A stretch of 64,000 nt of DNA. Source: Microbacterium yannicii. GTDB lineage: Bacteria > Actinomycetota > Actinomycetes > Actinomycetales > Microbacteriaceae. Below, piece by piece: positions 26,583-34,609 of the stretch. How positions within the stretch are numbered: the first letter of the stretch is position 1; each line of letters starts with the position of its first letter. The translations under genes and the position numbers were made by a program. The notes under the pieces were generated by a model. That model saw nothing but the letters and a program-made list of their open reading frames with translations. It made no database searches and was not told the DNA's origin. The stretch lies in NCBI RefSeq assembly GCF_024055635.1, contig NZ_JAMXMB010000032.1:124001-188000 (forward strand), read 5' to 3'.

Positions 26583-27071
26583 ATGCACGCCTACACCCAG
26601 AAGGACATCCGCGCGTCCTTCGTCAACGCCTCCCTGCGCGAGCGCAACGCCCTCGTCGTCCCGGACCTCGCCGGAGTGAACTGGCAGGATCTGGACTACT
26701 TCGGCTGGCGCGACCCGAAGCAGCCGCTCGCCGGCTTCATCGTGGTGCCGGTCGACGACGACCCTGTCGGCATTCTGCTGCGCCAGACCGAGCAGCGCAC
26801 GCGCACCCGCGCGCAGTGCTCATGGTGCGAGGACGTGACCCTGCCGAACGACGTCGTACTGTTCGGCGCGAAGCGTGCCGGCAAGGCCGGTCGCAACGGC
26901 GACACCGTCGGCACCCTGTTGTGCGAGAACTTCGAGTGCTCGGCCAACGCGCGCCGCCCCATGCCACCGGCGTACCTCGGGTTCGACGTCGCTGCCGCGC
27001 GACGCCGTCGCATGGAGGCGCTGCGCGCGCACGCCGAGGGCTTCGCACGCGACATCCGCGACAGCGCCTGA
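26583..27071 (+). CDS. FBP-domain zinc-finger protein (EF-G-binding type)
   Basis: This 162-residue protein has the C-terminal treble-clef zinc finger of FBP proteins: CSWCEDV and CENFEC about 40 residues apart supply the four cysteines. N-terminal helices read YTQKDIRASFVNASLRERNAL. Family members bind elongation factor G and in staphylococci confer fusidic-acid resistance; actinobacterial versions are uncharacterised. The ATG at 26583 has AAGGA 8 bases upstream. Confidence 0.8.
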   Translation: MHAYTQKDIRASFVNASLRERNALVVPDLAGVNWQDLDYFGWRDPKQPLAGFIVVPVDDDPVGILLRQTEQRTRTRAQCSWCEDVTLPNDVVLFGAKRAGKAGRNGDTVGTLLCENFECSANARRPMPPAYLGFDVAAARRRRMEALRAHAEGFARDIRDSA

Positions 27072-27097
27072 CGCCGTTCCCGCTCCGGCCGCACCCT

Positions 27098-27237
27098 GGC
27101 CACTCCGGGTTTGGGGCGCACCGCGTCCGTTCGGGGCGTACGCCGTGCGCCCCGGCCACTCTCGGTTTGGGGCGCACCGCGCCCGTCCGGGGCGTACGCC
27201 GCGCGCCCCGGACGGGCGGCGTGCGCCCCAAACCCGG
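27098..27237. repeat. Tandem plus inverted GC-rich repeat
   Basis: Two adjacent 56-57-bp copies (27098-27153 and 27154-27210) share GGCCACTC, GGTTTGGGGCGCACCGCG and GGGGCGTACGCCG. They are followed by 27211-27237, which reads as the reverse complement of the copy start (ending GCCCCAAACCCGG). The block can fold into a long hairpin with either copy. It lies between the FBP gene and the ABC transporter operon, and no gene is present in 27072-27374. Confidence 0.7.
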
Positions 27238-27374
27238 AGGAAAGGATGCCGTCGCCCTGGGCTGCCCGTCGGCGCGGGACGGCCGCATCCCCACATCCAC
27301 CCATGACGGATGTCACGGGCACGTCGTGACGCGCGTGTGAGGGGGTCGATGCCCGGCCTCGCGACCATGGAGAC

Positions 27375-28316
27375 ATGGACATCACACAGACCACGACGGC
27401 GACGCGGGCCACGTCGACCGCCGCCCCGCTCTGGGCCGTCGACGCGACCGATCTGCACAAGGGCTTCGGCGCCGTCACCGCCGTCGACGGCGTCACACTG
27501 CGGGTGCGGCCCGGCGAGATCGTCGCATTCCTCGGCCCGAACGGCGCCGGCAAGACGACCACCATCGACATGCTGCTCGGGCTCTCGCACCCCGACTCCG
27601 GATCGGTGCAGGTGTTCGGCGAGTCGCCCCGCGCCGCCATCGCCCACGGCCTGGTGAGCGCGGTGCTGCAGACCGGCGGGCTGCTGAAGGACATCACCGT
27701 CCGCGAGACGCTCGATCTCACCGCGAGCCTGTTCGCCGACACCCGCCCGGTCGCCGAGGTGATGCAGCGCGCCGGCATCACCGAGATCGGCGACCGCCGG
27801 GTCGGGCTGTGCTCGGGCGGCCAGCAGCAGCGCCTGCGTTTCGCGATGGCGCTGCTGTCGGACCCGGGCCTGCTGATACTCGACGAGCCGACCACCGGCA
27901 TGGACGTCGAGGGACGCCGCTCGTTCTGGGGCGCGATCCGCGCTGACGCCGCCCGTGGCCGCACCGTGCTGTTCGCGACCCACTACCTCGACGAGGCCGA
28001 CGAGTACGCCGACCGCATCGTGCTGATGAGCCGGGGCCGCATCGTCGCCGACGGCACGACCGCCGAGATCAAGAACCTCGTCTCGGGCCGCATCGTGCAC
28101 GCCACGCTCCCGGGCGCCGACCCGGTGTCGATCGCCGCTCTTCCGGGTGTCGACGACGTCGAGACCAAGGGCGACCGCGTCGCCATCCACACCAAGGACT
28201 CCGACGCCGTCGCCCGGCATCTGCTCACCCGCACCGCGGCGCGCGACGTCGAGATCACCGCCCAGAACCTCGAGAGCGTCTTCCTCGCCCTCACCTCGGA
28301 AGGGGACAAGTCATGA
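27375..28316 (+). CDS. ABC transporter ATP-binding protein (ABC-2/drug export type)
   Basis: This 313-residue ATPase has Walker A GPNGAGKTTTIDMLLG, signature LCSGGQQQRLRFAMALL and Walker B LLILDEPTTGMDVEG, then H-loop FATHYLDEADEYAD. The C-terminal extension (IKNLVSGRIVHATLPGADPVSI) is typical of DrrA/CcmA-like exporters. It starts an operon with an ABC-2 permease (ATGA overlap), a sensor kinase and a response regulator. Confidence 0.93.
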   Translation: MDITQTTTATRATSTAAPLWAVDATDLHKGFGAVTAVDGVTLRVRPGEIVAFLGPNGAGKTTTIDMLLGLSHPDSGSVQVFGESPRAAIAHGLVSAVLQTGGLLKDITVRETLDLTASLFADTRPVAEVMQRAGITEIGDRRVGLCSGGQQQRLRFAMALLSDPGLLILDEPTTGMDVEGRRSFWGAIRADAARGRTVLFATHYLDEADEYADRIVLMSRGRIVADGTTAEIKNLVSGRIVHATLPGADPVSIAALPGVDDVETKGDRVAIHTKDSDAVARHLLTRTAARDVEITAQNLESVFLALTSEGDKS

Positions 28317-29149
28317 CCACCGCCACCTCATCCACCGCCGGCACACCGACCACCGACCGCGTGCAGCTCGATCGCCGCGTGCCGCCCTTCGGCGGGTTCA
28401 ACCTGACGTATCTGGGCATCGAGCTCAAGCGCAAGCTCCGCAACCGCCGCACGCTCATCTTCACCGTCGCATTCCCGGTCGTGATGTTCGTCATCATCGG
28501 TCTGCCGATGCGTGATCAGCAGCTCACCGCCACCCCGCTCTCGCAAGGCGGGCCGTCGATCGCCGCGTACATCATGGTGTCGATGGCGATGTACGGCGCC
28601 ATGATGTCGGCCACCCAGACCGGCGCCGCCGTCGCGGTGGAGAGGGCGCAGGGCTGGAGCCGCCAGCTGCGGCTCACGCCGCTCAACCCGCTCGTGAACG
28701 TCCTGATCAAGATGATCGCCGGAATGCTCCTCGGTCTGCTCGCCATCGTCGCGACGTACCTCGCCGGTGCGATCAGCGGCATCGACCTCACGCCGGTGCA
28801 GTGGATCGCCACCGGACTCGCCGCCTGGCTGCTCGCCGGCGCCGTGTTCACGACGCTCGGACTCATGGTCGGCTACATGGTTCCCGGCGAGAACGCCGCA
28901 CAGATCACGAGCCTCGCGATCGTGCTGCTCTCGTTCCTCGGCGGCCTCTTCTACCCGATCAGCACGATGCCCGACTTCATGCAGGTCATCGCCAGGTTCA
29001 CGCCGGTCTACGGCATCAGCGAGATCGCGCGCGAGCCGCTCACGGGCGACCCGTTCGCTCCGCTGGCGCTCATCAACGCGATCGTGTGGCTCGGCATCTT
29101 CGTCGCCGGCACCGTCTTCTTCTTCCGCCGCGACACGAAGCGCGTGTGA
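28313..29149 (+). CDS. ABC-2 type transporter permease
   Basis: This 278-residue permease has six predicted helices after a cytoplasmic start (LTYLGIELKRKLRNRRTLIFTVAFPVVMFVIIG). It ends LINAIVWLGIFVAGTVFFFRRDTKRV. The pattern ALVLSFLGGLFYPISTMPDFMQ-like (here IVLLSFLGGLFYPISTM) is typical of ABC-2 exporters. It is coupled to the ATPase gene. With the following kinase/regulator pair it probably exports or senses an antibiotic or lipid. Confidence 0.92.
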   Translation: MTTATSSTAGTPTTDRVQLDRRVPPFGGFNLTYLGIELKRKLRNRRTLIFTVAFPVVMFVIIGLPMRDQQLTATPLSQGGPSIAAYIMVSMAMYGAMMSATQTGAAVAVERAQGWSRQLRLTPLNPLVNVLIKMIAGMLLGLLAIVATYLAGAISGIDLTPVQWIATGLAAWLLAGAVFTTLGLMVGYMVPGENAAQITSLAIVLLSFLGGLFYPISTMPDFMQVIARFTPVYGISEIAREPLTGDPFAPLALINAIVWLGIFVAGTVFFFRRDTKRV

Positions 29150-29203
29150 GGACGGGAAGCGGATGCCGGCGGCCCTGGCCGCCGGCATCCGTCAGCATCC
29201 TGT

Positions 29204-29278
29204 GCGCCGAAGCAGGGGATTTTCGGCCAGACCGAGGGCGACGTCACCGGTCTCGACGGGAATCCCCTGGCTCGACGC
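29204..29278 (-). repeat. 75-bp palindromic element, copy B
   Basis: Arms 29204-29221 and 29261-29278 match at 15 of 18 positions. Read on the minus strand the element aligns along its full length with copy A. It sits in the gap between the permease and sensor kinase genes. Confidence 0.75.
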
Positions 29279-29329
29279 GGAGCGCGACAGCGGATAACGG
29301 CGTCCTAGGGTGAGAGGCGAGGTGAGGCA

Positions 29330-30514
29330 GTGAGCGAGCGTTCCGACAAGCAGGCGTGGGGGCCGCTGTGGATGGTGCGGCCCGGCGACAGACGCCCGGG
29401 CGAGGGATACACGGTGCCCTCGGTGCTCTGGTCGATGCCCGCGCTGCGGTGGTACGTCGGCGGCGGCGTGTCACTGCTGTGGATGTTCAGCGCCGGCACC
29501 GAGATCGTGGGAGCCGCCGAGTCGTCGGCGTCGGCTGCGATCGGGATCGCGGTGCTGTGCGGCTACGCGGTCGCCTTCCTCGTGGCGACGCCGATCAACT
29601 GGACGATCCCGCTCCGGCTGCGCGCGGTGCCGATCCTGGCGGTCTTCGCACTCTCATTCGCGCTGTGGCCGTGGCTCGGCTGGGGGATCGGCGCGCTGTG
29701 GACGTACGTCGGCGTGCTGATCGCGACGGCCCTGCTGCCCTGGCGCGTGACGTGGATGTCGATCTTCAGCCTCGCTGTGCTCGCGCTGCTGTTCGACGTG
29801 ATCGATGTGGGCTGGAACGCCGACGTGCTGTGGGTGCCCGCGATCATCGCCTCGATCTCGCTGATGATGGCCGCGTTCATGCGCTCCATCGATTCGCTCG
29901 CACGCATGCGGTTGGCCCAGCGCGAGGTCGAGCGCCTCGCCGCCGAGCGTGAGCGTGGCCGCGTCGCGCGCGACGTGCACGACATCCTCGGGCACTCGCT
30001 CACCGTCATCACCGTCAAGACCGAGCTCGCCGGGCGGCTGGTCGACGTCGATCCCGCGCGCGCCAAGGCCGAGTTGGCCGAGGTCGAGGCGCTCGCCCGC
30101 GGGGCGCTGGCCGACGTGCGCGCCACCGTCGCGGGCTTTCGAGGCGTGAGCATCACCGGCGAACTGGCCGCGGCCCGCGTCGCCCTCGCGGCCGTCGACA
30201 TCGAGCTGAATGCGCCGGCGACCACCGATGCCGTCGCGCCCGAGCATCGGGAGCTCGCCGGCTGGGTCGTGCGCGAAGGCGTGACGAACGTCGTGCGGCA
30301 CGCGAAGGCGCACCGCTGCCGCATCCGGCTCGAGCCACGCCGGATCGTCGTGGAGGACGACGGCGTCGGTCCGCTCGTCCCGAGCGAGCAGGACGCCGGC
30401 GGGACGGGCGGAACGGGTCTCGCCGGGCTCCGGGAGCGAGTGGATGCCGCCGGCGGACGGGTCTCCGTCGGCCGCAGCGACCTCGGGGGCTTCCGCCTGG
30501 AGGTGACGCTGTGA
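29330..30514 (+). CDS. Sensor histidine kinase, DesK/NarL-partner type
   Basis: This 394-residue membrane kinase has several N-terminal helices (about residues 40-185). The dimerisation/phospho-acceptor motif GRVARDVHDILGHSLTVITVKTELAGRLV (HisKA_3 family) follows. A compact HATPase domain has VRHAKAHRCRIRL, VEDDGVGPLV and GGTGLAGLRERVDAAGG. It starts with GTG at 29330. The stop overlaps the response regulator start (GTGA). The lack of an extracellular domain suggests a membrane-sensing kinase for the transporter upstream. Confidence 0.92.
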   Translation: MSERSDKQAWGPLWMVRPGDRRPGEGYTVPSVLWSMPALRWYVGGGVSLLWMFSAGTEIVGAAESSASAAIGIAVLCGYAVAFLVATPINWTIPLRLRAVPILAVFALSFALWPWLGWGIGALWTYVGVLIATALLPWRVTWMSIFSLAVLALLFDVIDVGWNADVLWVPAIIASISLMMAAFMRSIDSLARMRLAQREVERLAAERERGRVARDVHDILGHSLTVITVKTELAGRLVDVDPARAKAELAEVEALARGALADVRATVAGFRGVSITGELAAARVALAAVDIELNAPATTDAVAPEHRELAGWVVREGVTNVVRHAKAHRCRIRLEPRRIVVEDDGVGPLVPSEQDAGGTGGTGLAGLRERVDAAGGRVSVGRSDLGGFRLEVTL

Positions 30515-31116
30515 TCCGCCTGCTCATCGCCGACGACCAGGCGCTGGTGCGCGGAGCGCTCTCGGCCCTGCTCGGGCTGGAGCCGGACATCGAGGTGGTC
30601 GCCGAGGTCGGCCGCGGTGACGAGGTCGTGGCGGCCGCCCAGGCTGCCGCAGCCGACGTCGCCCTGCTCGACATCGAGATGCCGGGGATGGACGGCATCG
30701 CCGCGGCGGCCGCACTGCGCGCCGCCTGTCCCGCCTGCCGGGTGCTGATCGTCACGACCTTCGGGCGACCGGGGTACCTCGCCCGCGCCATGCGGTCCGG
30801 CGCGTCGGGCTTCGTCGTCAAAGACACGCCGGCCGCCCAGCTCGCCGACGCCGTCCGCCGCGTCGCGCAGGGCTTGCGGGTCGTCGACCCGGCTCTGGCG
30901 GCCGACTCGCTCGCCCAGGGCGCGTCGCCCCTCACCGAGCGTGAGACCGACGTGCTGGCCGCGGCCCGGACCGGCGGCTCGATCGCCGACATCGCCCGCA
31001 TGCTGCACCTGTCGGAGGGCACGGTGCGCAACCACCTGTCGAGCGCCATCGGCAAGACGGAGGGCCGCAACCGCGCCGACGCCGCCCGCATCGCGGAAGA
31101 GAACGGCTGGCTGTAG
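30511..31116 (+). CDS. Response regulator, NarL/LuxR type
   Basis: This 201-residue regulator has an acidic pocket (LLIADDQ), the phospho-Asp in VALLDIEMPGMDG, a switch Thr in LIVTTFGRPGYLARAMRSGASGFVVKD, and a C-terminal LuxR helix-turn-helix (LTERETDVLAAARTGGSIADIARMLHLSEGTVRNHLSSAIGKT). It is coupled to the kinase. It probably controls the ABC transporter genes in front of it. Confidence 0.95.
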   Translation: MIRLLIADDQALVRGALSALLGLEPDIEVVAEVGRGDEVVAAAQAAAADVALLDIEMPGMDGIAAAAALRAACPACRVLIVTTFGRPGYLARAMRSGASGFVVKDTPAAQLADAVRRVAQGLRVVDPALAADSLAQGASPLTERETDVLAAARTGGSIADIARMLHLSEGTVRNHLSSAIGKTEGRNRADAARIAEENGWL

Positions 31117-31177
31117 GACGGCACCGGCCGCCGGCATCCGCTCGTCGCCTCCCTCGCTGTCGCTGAGACCGGAGTCG

Positions 31178-31252
31178 TCGCCGAAACCGGGGAATGTCGC
31201 CGAAACCGGGGGCCTCGTCCTGCGTTTCGGCGGAGATCCCCGGTCTCGGCGA
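31178..31252 (+). repeat. 75-bp palindromic element, copy C
   Basis: It aligns with copy A over its whole length (CGAAACCGGGGA..., CGCCGAAACCGGGGG, GAGATCCCCGGTCTCGGCG). It lies 61 bases after the response regulator stop and could end that operon. Confidence 0.65.
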
Positions 31253-31553
31253 TCCGGAGCGCCGGGTCGGCAGCCCGAACGGCACCATCGAGCCGCGTGG
31301 ACGAGCCGCCACCGGCTCGGATGGGCCGATCAGGCCCTCGCGCCGGACCCCTCCGTCACGCGACGGCCTGATCGGCCAGCCCGACAGAAGGTGCTGATCT
31401 TGCAGAACGTTCGCCCGGGTGTGAAGACGCGCCTCGGCCGCGTCCGCGACAGCACGTCTTGCTGCTAGCAGAAGGCTACGCCGATATTCCTAGTTTAGCT
31501 AGCAATACCACGGCGATGTGCGATCGCGACGAGGCGTCCGGCTTCCCCGCCGT
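31253..31553. other. Intergenic stretch, no gene seen
   Basis: This is the space between the response regulator element and the truncated haemoglobin gene. Around 31455-31510 the DNA is AT-richer and contains the palindrome CTGCTAGCAG (31462-31471) and a related TAGCTAGCA. No RNA gene or protein is recognisable. It may hold a terminator or protein-binding site for the leftward haemoglobin operon end. Confidence 0.35.
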
Positions 31554-31928
31554 TCAGCCGGCCGTGGTGACCTCTGGGCGGAGCGGCATCAGCGCACCGG
31601 CGACCTGGCCGATCGTCTCCTCGTCGACGCCCGCGTCGGCGAGTGCCGCGGCCGCGTGTCCGATCACGCGGTCGAAGTCTGCGTCGGTGATGCCGCGCCC
31701 GGCGTGTGCCGCCTTCATGTCGAGGCCCTTGTAGCCGTCGGGGCCACCGGCGGCGGCGGCCAGGAAGAGAGCCATGTGGCGCTTCTGGTCGACCATGCGC
31801 GTGCCGGCGAAGTACGGCGCGAGCGTCTCATCGCCCAGGATGAGCCGGTACATGTTGTCGACGACGGCGGCGATGCCGTCGCCCTCGCCCAAGCGCTGGT
31901 ACAGGGTGGCTTCGGTGGTGTCGGTCAT
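31554..31928 (-). CDS. glbN: Truncated haemoglobin, group I
   Basis: This 124-residue 2-on-2 globin reads ATLYQRLGEGDGIAAVVDNMY, then LAPYFAGTRMVDQKRHMALFLAAAAGGPDGYKGLDMKAAHAGRGI, where AHAGRGI holds the haem-ligating proximal His. Length and glycine motifs fit group I (N) truncated haemoglobins, which bind O2 and can turn over nitric oxide. It is third gene of a leftward operon behind a flavohaemoprotein and a DivIVA-like protein, consistent with nitrosative stress defence. Confidence 0.88.
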   Translation of the reverse strand: MTDTTEATLYQRLGEGDGIAAVVDNMYRLILGDETLAPYFAGTRMVDQKRHMALFLAAAAGGPDGYKGLDMKAAHAGRGITDADFDRVIGHAAAALADAGVDEETIGQVAGALMPLRPEVTTAG

Positions 31929-31979
31929 GCGGGTGCTCCGATCGTGAGGGTTCGGCAGGGCTGGTATCGGCGGAGAGGA

Positions 31980-32777
31980 TCAGCGTCCGGCGCTGCCGCG
32001 TCGCCACGGGCGATCGTTCGAGGGCTGATCGTCTGCGGCGGGCTGGTCCGGGGAAGGCGGCGCGGCAGGTGCCGGGGGGACGGGCGGCAGCGCGGGTGCC
32101 GGCGAGGCGGAAGGCTGCGCCGAGGACTGCGCGGAGGTCTGCGTCGGTGTCTGCGCGGGGGTCGCACCCAGTCGGCCGAGCTCCCGTTCGATCGACTCGA
32201 GCAGCGAGTGCACCTGGGCGGTGGCCATGCGGGCGAACTGGCGGGCACGCACGACGTCGTCCGGCGATGCCGGCCCGGCGGCCGCGAGATCGTCGGTGGC
32301 GAACGCGGACGACGGCGACCTGTCGGCCCAGGGCTCTGCCGGCCGAGCACCGACCGCGGGCGCCGCGACCTGCTCCGGCTGTGCGGCAGCGGCCTCAGCG
32401 ATCGCTCCCGGGTGGGCCGCAGCCTGCTTCTCGATCGAGTGGGCGACGTGCTGCGCCCGCTCGATGATCTCGCGGTACTGCTTGCGCGCCGTCTCGATGA
32501 GGTCCTTGGCGTACGACTCCGCCTCGGCGACGGCATCGTCGGCGATGCGCTGGGCGCTGCTCAGCAGCAGCACCGCGCGGCTCGAGATCTCGCCCTCTTC
32601 GGTGGTCACGCCGCTGGCGGTCAGCGCCTCATTGTCGCGCCAGGCGACCTCGAGGGCGTCGGCCGCGGCTGCCAGCAGCTCCTGGACCTCGGCGCGGGCG
32701 TAGCCGTGGCGCTCCTCCGCGAAGGACACTCCGCGGAGCAGCTCCGGCGTGATGGATACGGATTCGGTCGCGGTCAT
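31980..32777 (-). CDS. DivIVA-domain coiled-coil protein
   Basis: This 265-residue protein has an N-terminal DivIVA-type segment (LLRGVSFAEERHGYARAEVQELLAAAADALE). A coiled coil of about 70 residues follows (SSAQRIADDAVAEAESYAKDLIETARKQYREIIERAQHV), then a long Ala/Pro/Gln-rich tail. DivIVA/Wag31 proteins mark curved membranes and direct polar growth. This one is not in the division cluster but between two globin genes, 15 bases after the flavohaemoprotein stop. Its role there is unknown. Confidence 0.7.
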   Translation of the reverse strand: MTATESVSITPELLRGVSFAEERHGYARAEVQELLAAAADALEVAWRDNEALTASGVTTEEGEISSRAVLLLSSAQRIADDAVAEAESYAKDLIETARKQYREIIERAQHVAHSIEKQAAAHPGAIAEAAAAQPEQVAAPAVGARPAEPWADRSPSSAFATDDLAAAGPASPDDVVRARQFARMATAQVHSLLESIERELGRLGATPAQTPTQTSAQSSAQPSASPAPALPPVPPAPAAPPSPDQPAADDQPSNDRPWRRGSAGR

Positions 32778-32792
32778 TTTCGCTTCTGCCCT

Positions 32793-33995
32793 CTACTGGA
32801 TTCCCCGCGCGATGCCCGGCTGAACGAGTTCGGGGGAGGCTGCCGGATCGCCGGTGGTGCGGGGTTGCTGGGTGAACGGGTCTTCGTACTTCTCGCTGCG
32901 GATGCTGTGCTCGTCGAACCCTGCCCGGCGCAGGACGGCGGTCGTGTGGTCGACCATGCGCGGTGAGCCGCAGACCATCGCCAGGCGGTCGTCCCACGGC
33001 CCGTCTGCGGCGGCGATGTCGCCGATCAGTCCGCGGCGACCCGGGAACGACGGGTCGTCCGACACCGCGTAGGTGACGTCGAGCCACGATGCGTCGGCGT
33101 AGCGATCGAGTTCGGGCTTCGCATAGAAACCCCACGGATGCCGCGCCCCGTGGTACAGCGCGACACGGGGCCCGCTGCCCCTCGCGGCGTGGCGGCCGGC
33201 GACCTGGTCGAGCACCGCGAGCAGTGGCGCGAGGCCCGTACCGCCGGCGATCAGCAGCAGGTCGGGCCACTCGCTGTCGAAGCGCAGGGTCAGCAGCTCG
33301 CCGATGGGCGGGCCGAGCCGCACCCGGTCGCCCGGTTTCACGTCGCGCAGCAGCGCTCCGCTGACCTGGCCGCCGGCGACCAGCTGGACGTGGAAGGTCA
33401 TCGTGCCGTCGGCACGCGGCGCGTGCGTCGGCGAGAGGTAGCGCCACTGCCGCGGGCGCTGCGGGATCTCCATCGCGAGGGACTGACCCGCCTGGAAGCG
33501 GTACCTGTTGTCGGGCCGGATCGTGACGGTCCCGACATCCATCCCCCGCCGCTCGGTCGCGACCACCTCGCCGGACCAGGTCGCAGGCTCGGATTCGACC
33601 GCCTCCGCCGCCGTGATCATGGTGGTGGCGATCAGGCCGTAGGCCTCGGCCCAGTCGGCCGCGAGCTCAGGGGTCCATGCGGCACCGAGGAAGTGCTTGA
33701 GCGTCGCGAGCAGCGACGCGCCCACGGCGGGATAGTGGCCGGCGATGGTGCCGAACTTGCGGTGGTCGCGGCCGAGGTCCTCGATATAGCCGACGACGTC
33801 GCCGACGCGGTCGACGTTGCTCACCATGTGACCGAGCGCTTTGACGAGCCGGTCTCGCTGCGCCGCCATCGCGACCGGGAAGAGATCACGCGTCTCGGGG
33901 TGGGCGAGGAAGAGGTGCGCGTAGAAGTACCCGGGTACCGCGTCCCCGTGTGCCGCGACCTGAGCCCAGGTCCGCTTGAGCGCTACCGCATCCAC
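32793..33995 (-). CDS. Flavohaemoprotein-like globin/FAD reductase
   Basis: This 400-residue fusion has a globin domain (1-135; LGRDHRKFGTIAGHYPAVGASLLATLKH includes the proximal His). An FAD domain (RQWRYLSPTHAP, GGQVSGALLRDVKPGDRVRLGPPIGEL) and an NAD(P) domain (LLLIAGGTGLAPLLAVL, MVCGSPRMVDHT) follow. Such proteins oxidise nitric oxide to nitrate with O2 and NAD(P)H. It heads the operon with the DivIVA-like and truncated haemoglobin genes. The FAD motif spacing differs somewhat from E. coli Hmp, so oxygen/NO kinetics may differ. Confidence 0.88.
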   Translation of the reverse strand: MDAVALKRTWAQVAAHGDAVPGYFYAHLFLAHPETRDLFPVAMAAQRDRLVKALGHMVSNVDRVGDVVGYIEDLGRDHRKFGTIAGHYPAVGASLLATLKHFLGAAWTPELAADWAEAYGLIATTMITAAEAVESEPATWSGEVVATERRGMDVGTVTIRPDNRYRFQAGQSLAMEIPQRPRQWRYLSPTHAPRADGTMTFHVQLVAGGQVSGALLRDVKPGDRVRLGPPIGELLTLRFDSEWPDLLLIAGGTGLAPLLAVLDQVAGRHAARGSGPRVALYHGARHPWGFYAKPELDRYADASWLDVTYAVSDDPSFPGRRGLIGDIAAADGPWDDRLAMVCGSPRMVDHTTAVLRRAGFDEHSIRSEKYEDPFTQQPRTTGDPAASPELVQPGIARGIQ

Positions 33996-34049
33996 CAGTG
34001 TCGTGTCCCATCCATCGGTCCGTCGATATCGGCCGACGCTAGCGCGTTA

Positions 34050-34096
34050 CAGATGTATCTGCAAAGCACGCACGTGCAAGTGCAACCGGATACTAT
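34050..34096. promoter_or_regulatory. Shared promoter region, flavohaemoprotein / antitoxin
   Basis: The 150-base divergent gap holds CAGATGTATCTG (34050-34061), an inverted repeat with 5-bp arms and an NsrR-like core. It also holds GCACGTGC (34070-34077) and a good -10 box TACTAT (34091-34096) for the rightward antitoxin gene. The second palindrome falls at the -35 position, a natural site for antitoxin self-repression. Confidence 0.45.
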
Positions 34097-34145
34097 GGCG
34101 GCGTACAGCGCCGGTATGGTGGCGCGTCACGGGTCGGGGGGCCTT

Positions 34146-34586
34146 ATGACCGTGGTGTTGACCAACGGGACAGTCTTCGTCGAGGAGAGCCTGCGCGAGC
34201 AGGCCGCCGACGTGGTGCGGCGTGCGGATGGCCCGGGCCCGCCGCACTTCTCGCTGACGACCGACGACGGCTCGACGACGGCGATCTCGGCGGAGCTCAG
34301 CAGCTTCCTTTTCCAGGTGCTCCGCGGGCTCGGGCGCGGCCACTTCGCCGTCGCCGCGCTGCCGGAGGAGCTGACCACCACCGTCGCAGCTGAGCTCGTC
34401 GGCGTCTCGCGGCCCACGCTGATGAAGATGGTGCGCAACGGTGAGCTGCCCTCCCGGCAGGTCGGCACCCACACACGACTGCGGACCGGCGATGTGCTGG
34501 CGCTGCGCAGACGGCGTGCGCAGGAGCGGCGCGCGGCTCTCGAGGCGCTGCGCGAGCTGGACGACGAATTCGGAGCGGATAGATAG
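34146..34586 (+). CDS. Excisionase-type DNA-binding antitoxin
   Basis: This 146-residue protein has a C-terminal MerR/excisionase-like helix-turn-helix (LTTTVAAELVGVSRPTLMKMVRNGELPSRQVGTHTRLRTGDVLAL) and a helical tail that could block a toxin. It is followed 24 bases later by a PIN-domain protein, a common toxin-antitoxin pair in actinobacteria. The ATG at 34146 is chosen (MTVVLTNGTVF), since a TACTAT -10 box lies just upstream; ATG at 34116 is possible. Confidence 0.8.
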   Translation: MTVVLTNGTVFVEESLREQAADVVRRADGPGPPHFSLTTDDGSTTAISAELSSFLFQVLRGLGRGHFAVAALPEELTTTVAAELVGVSRPTLMKMVRNGELPSRQVGTHTRLRTGDVLALRRRRAQERRAALEALRELDDEFGADR

Positions 34587-34609
34587 CCGGCGGCGAGTAG
34601 CCTGACCTG

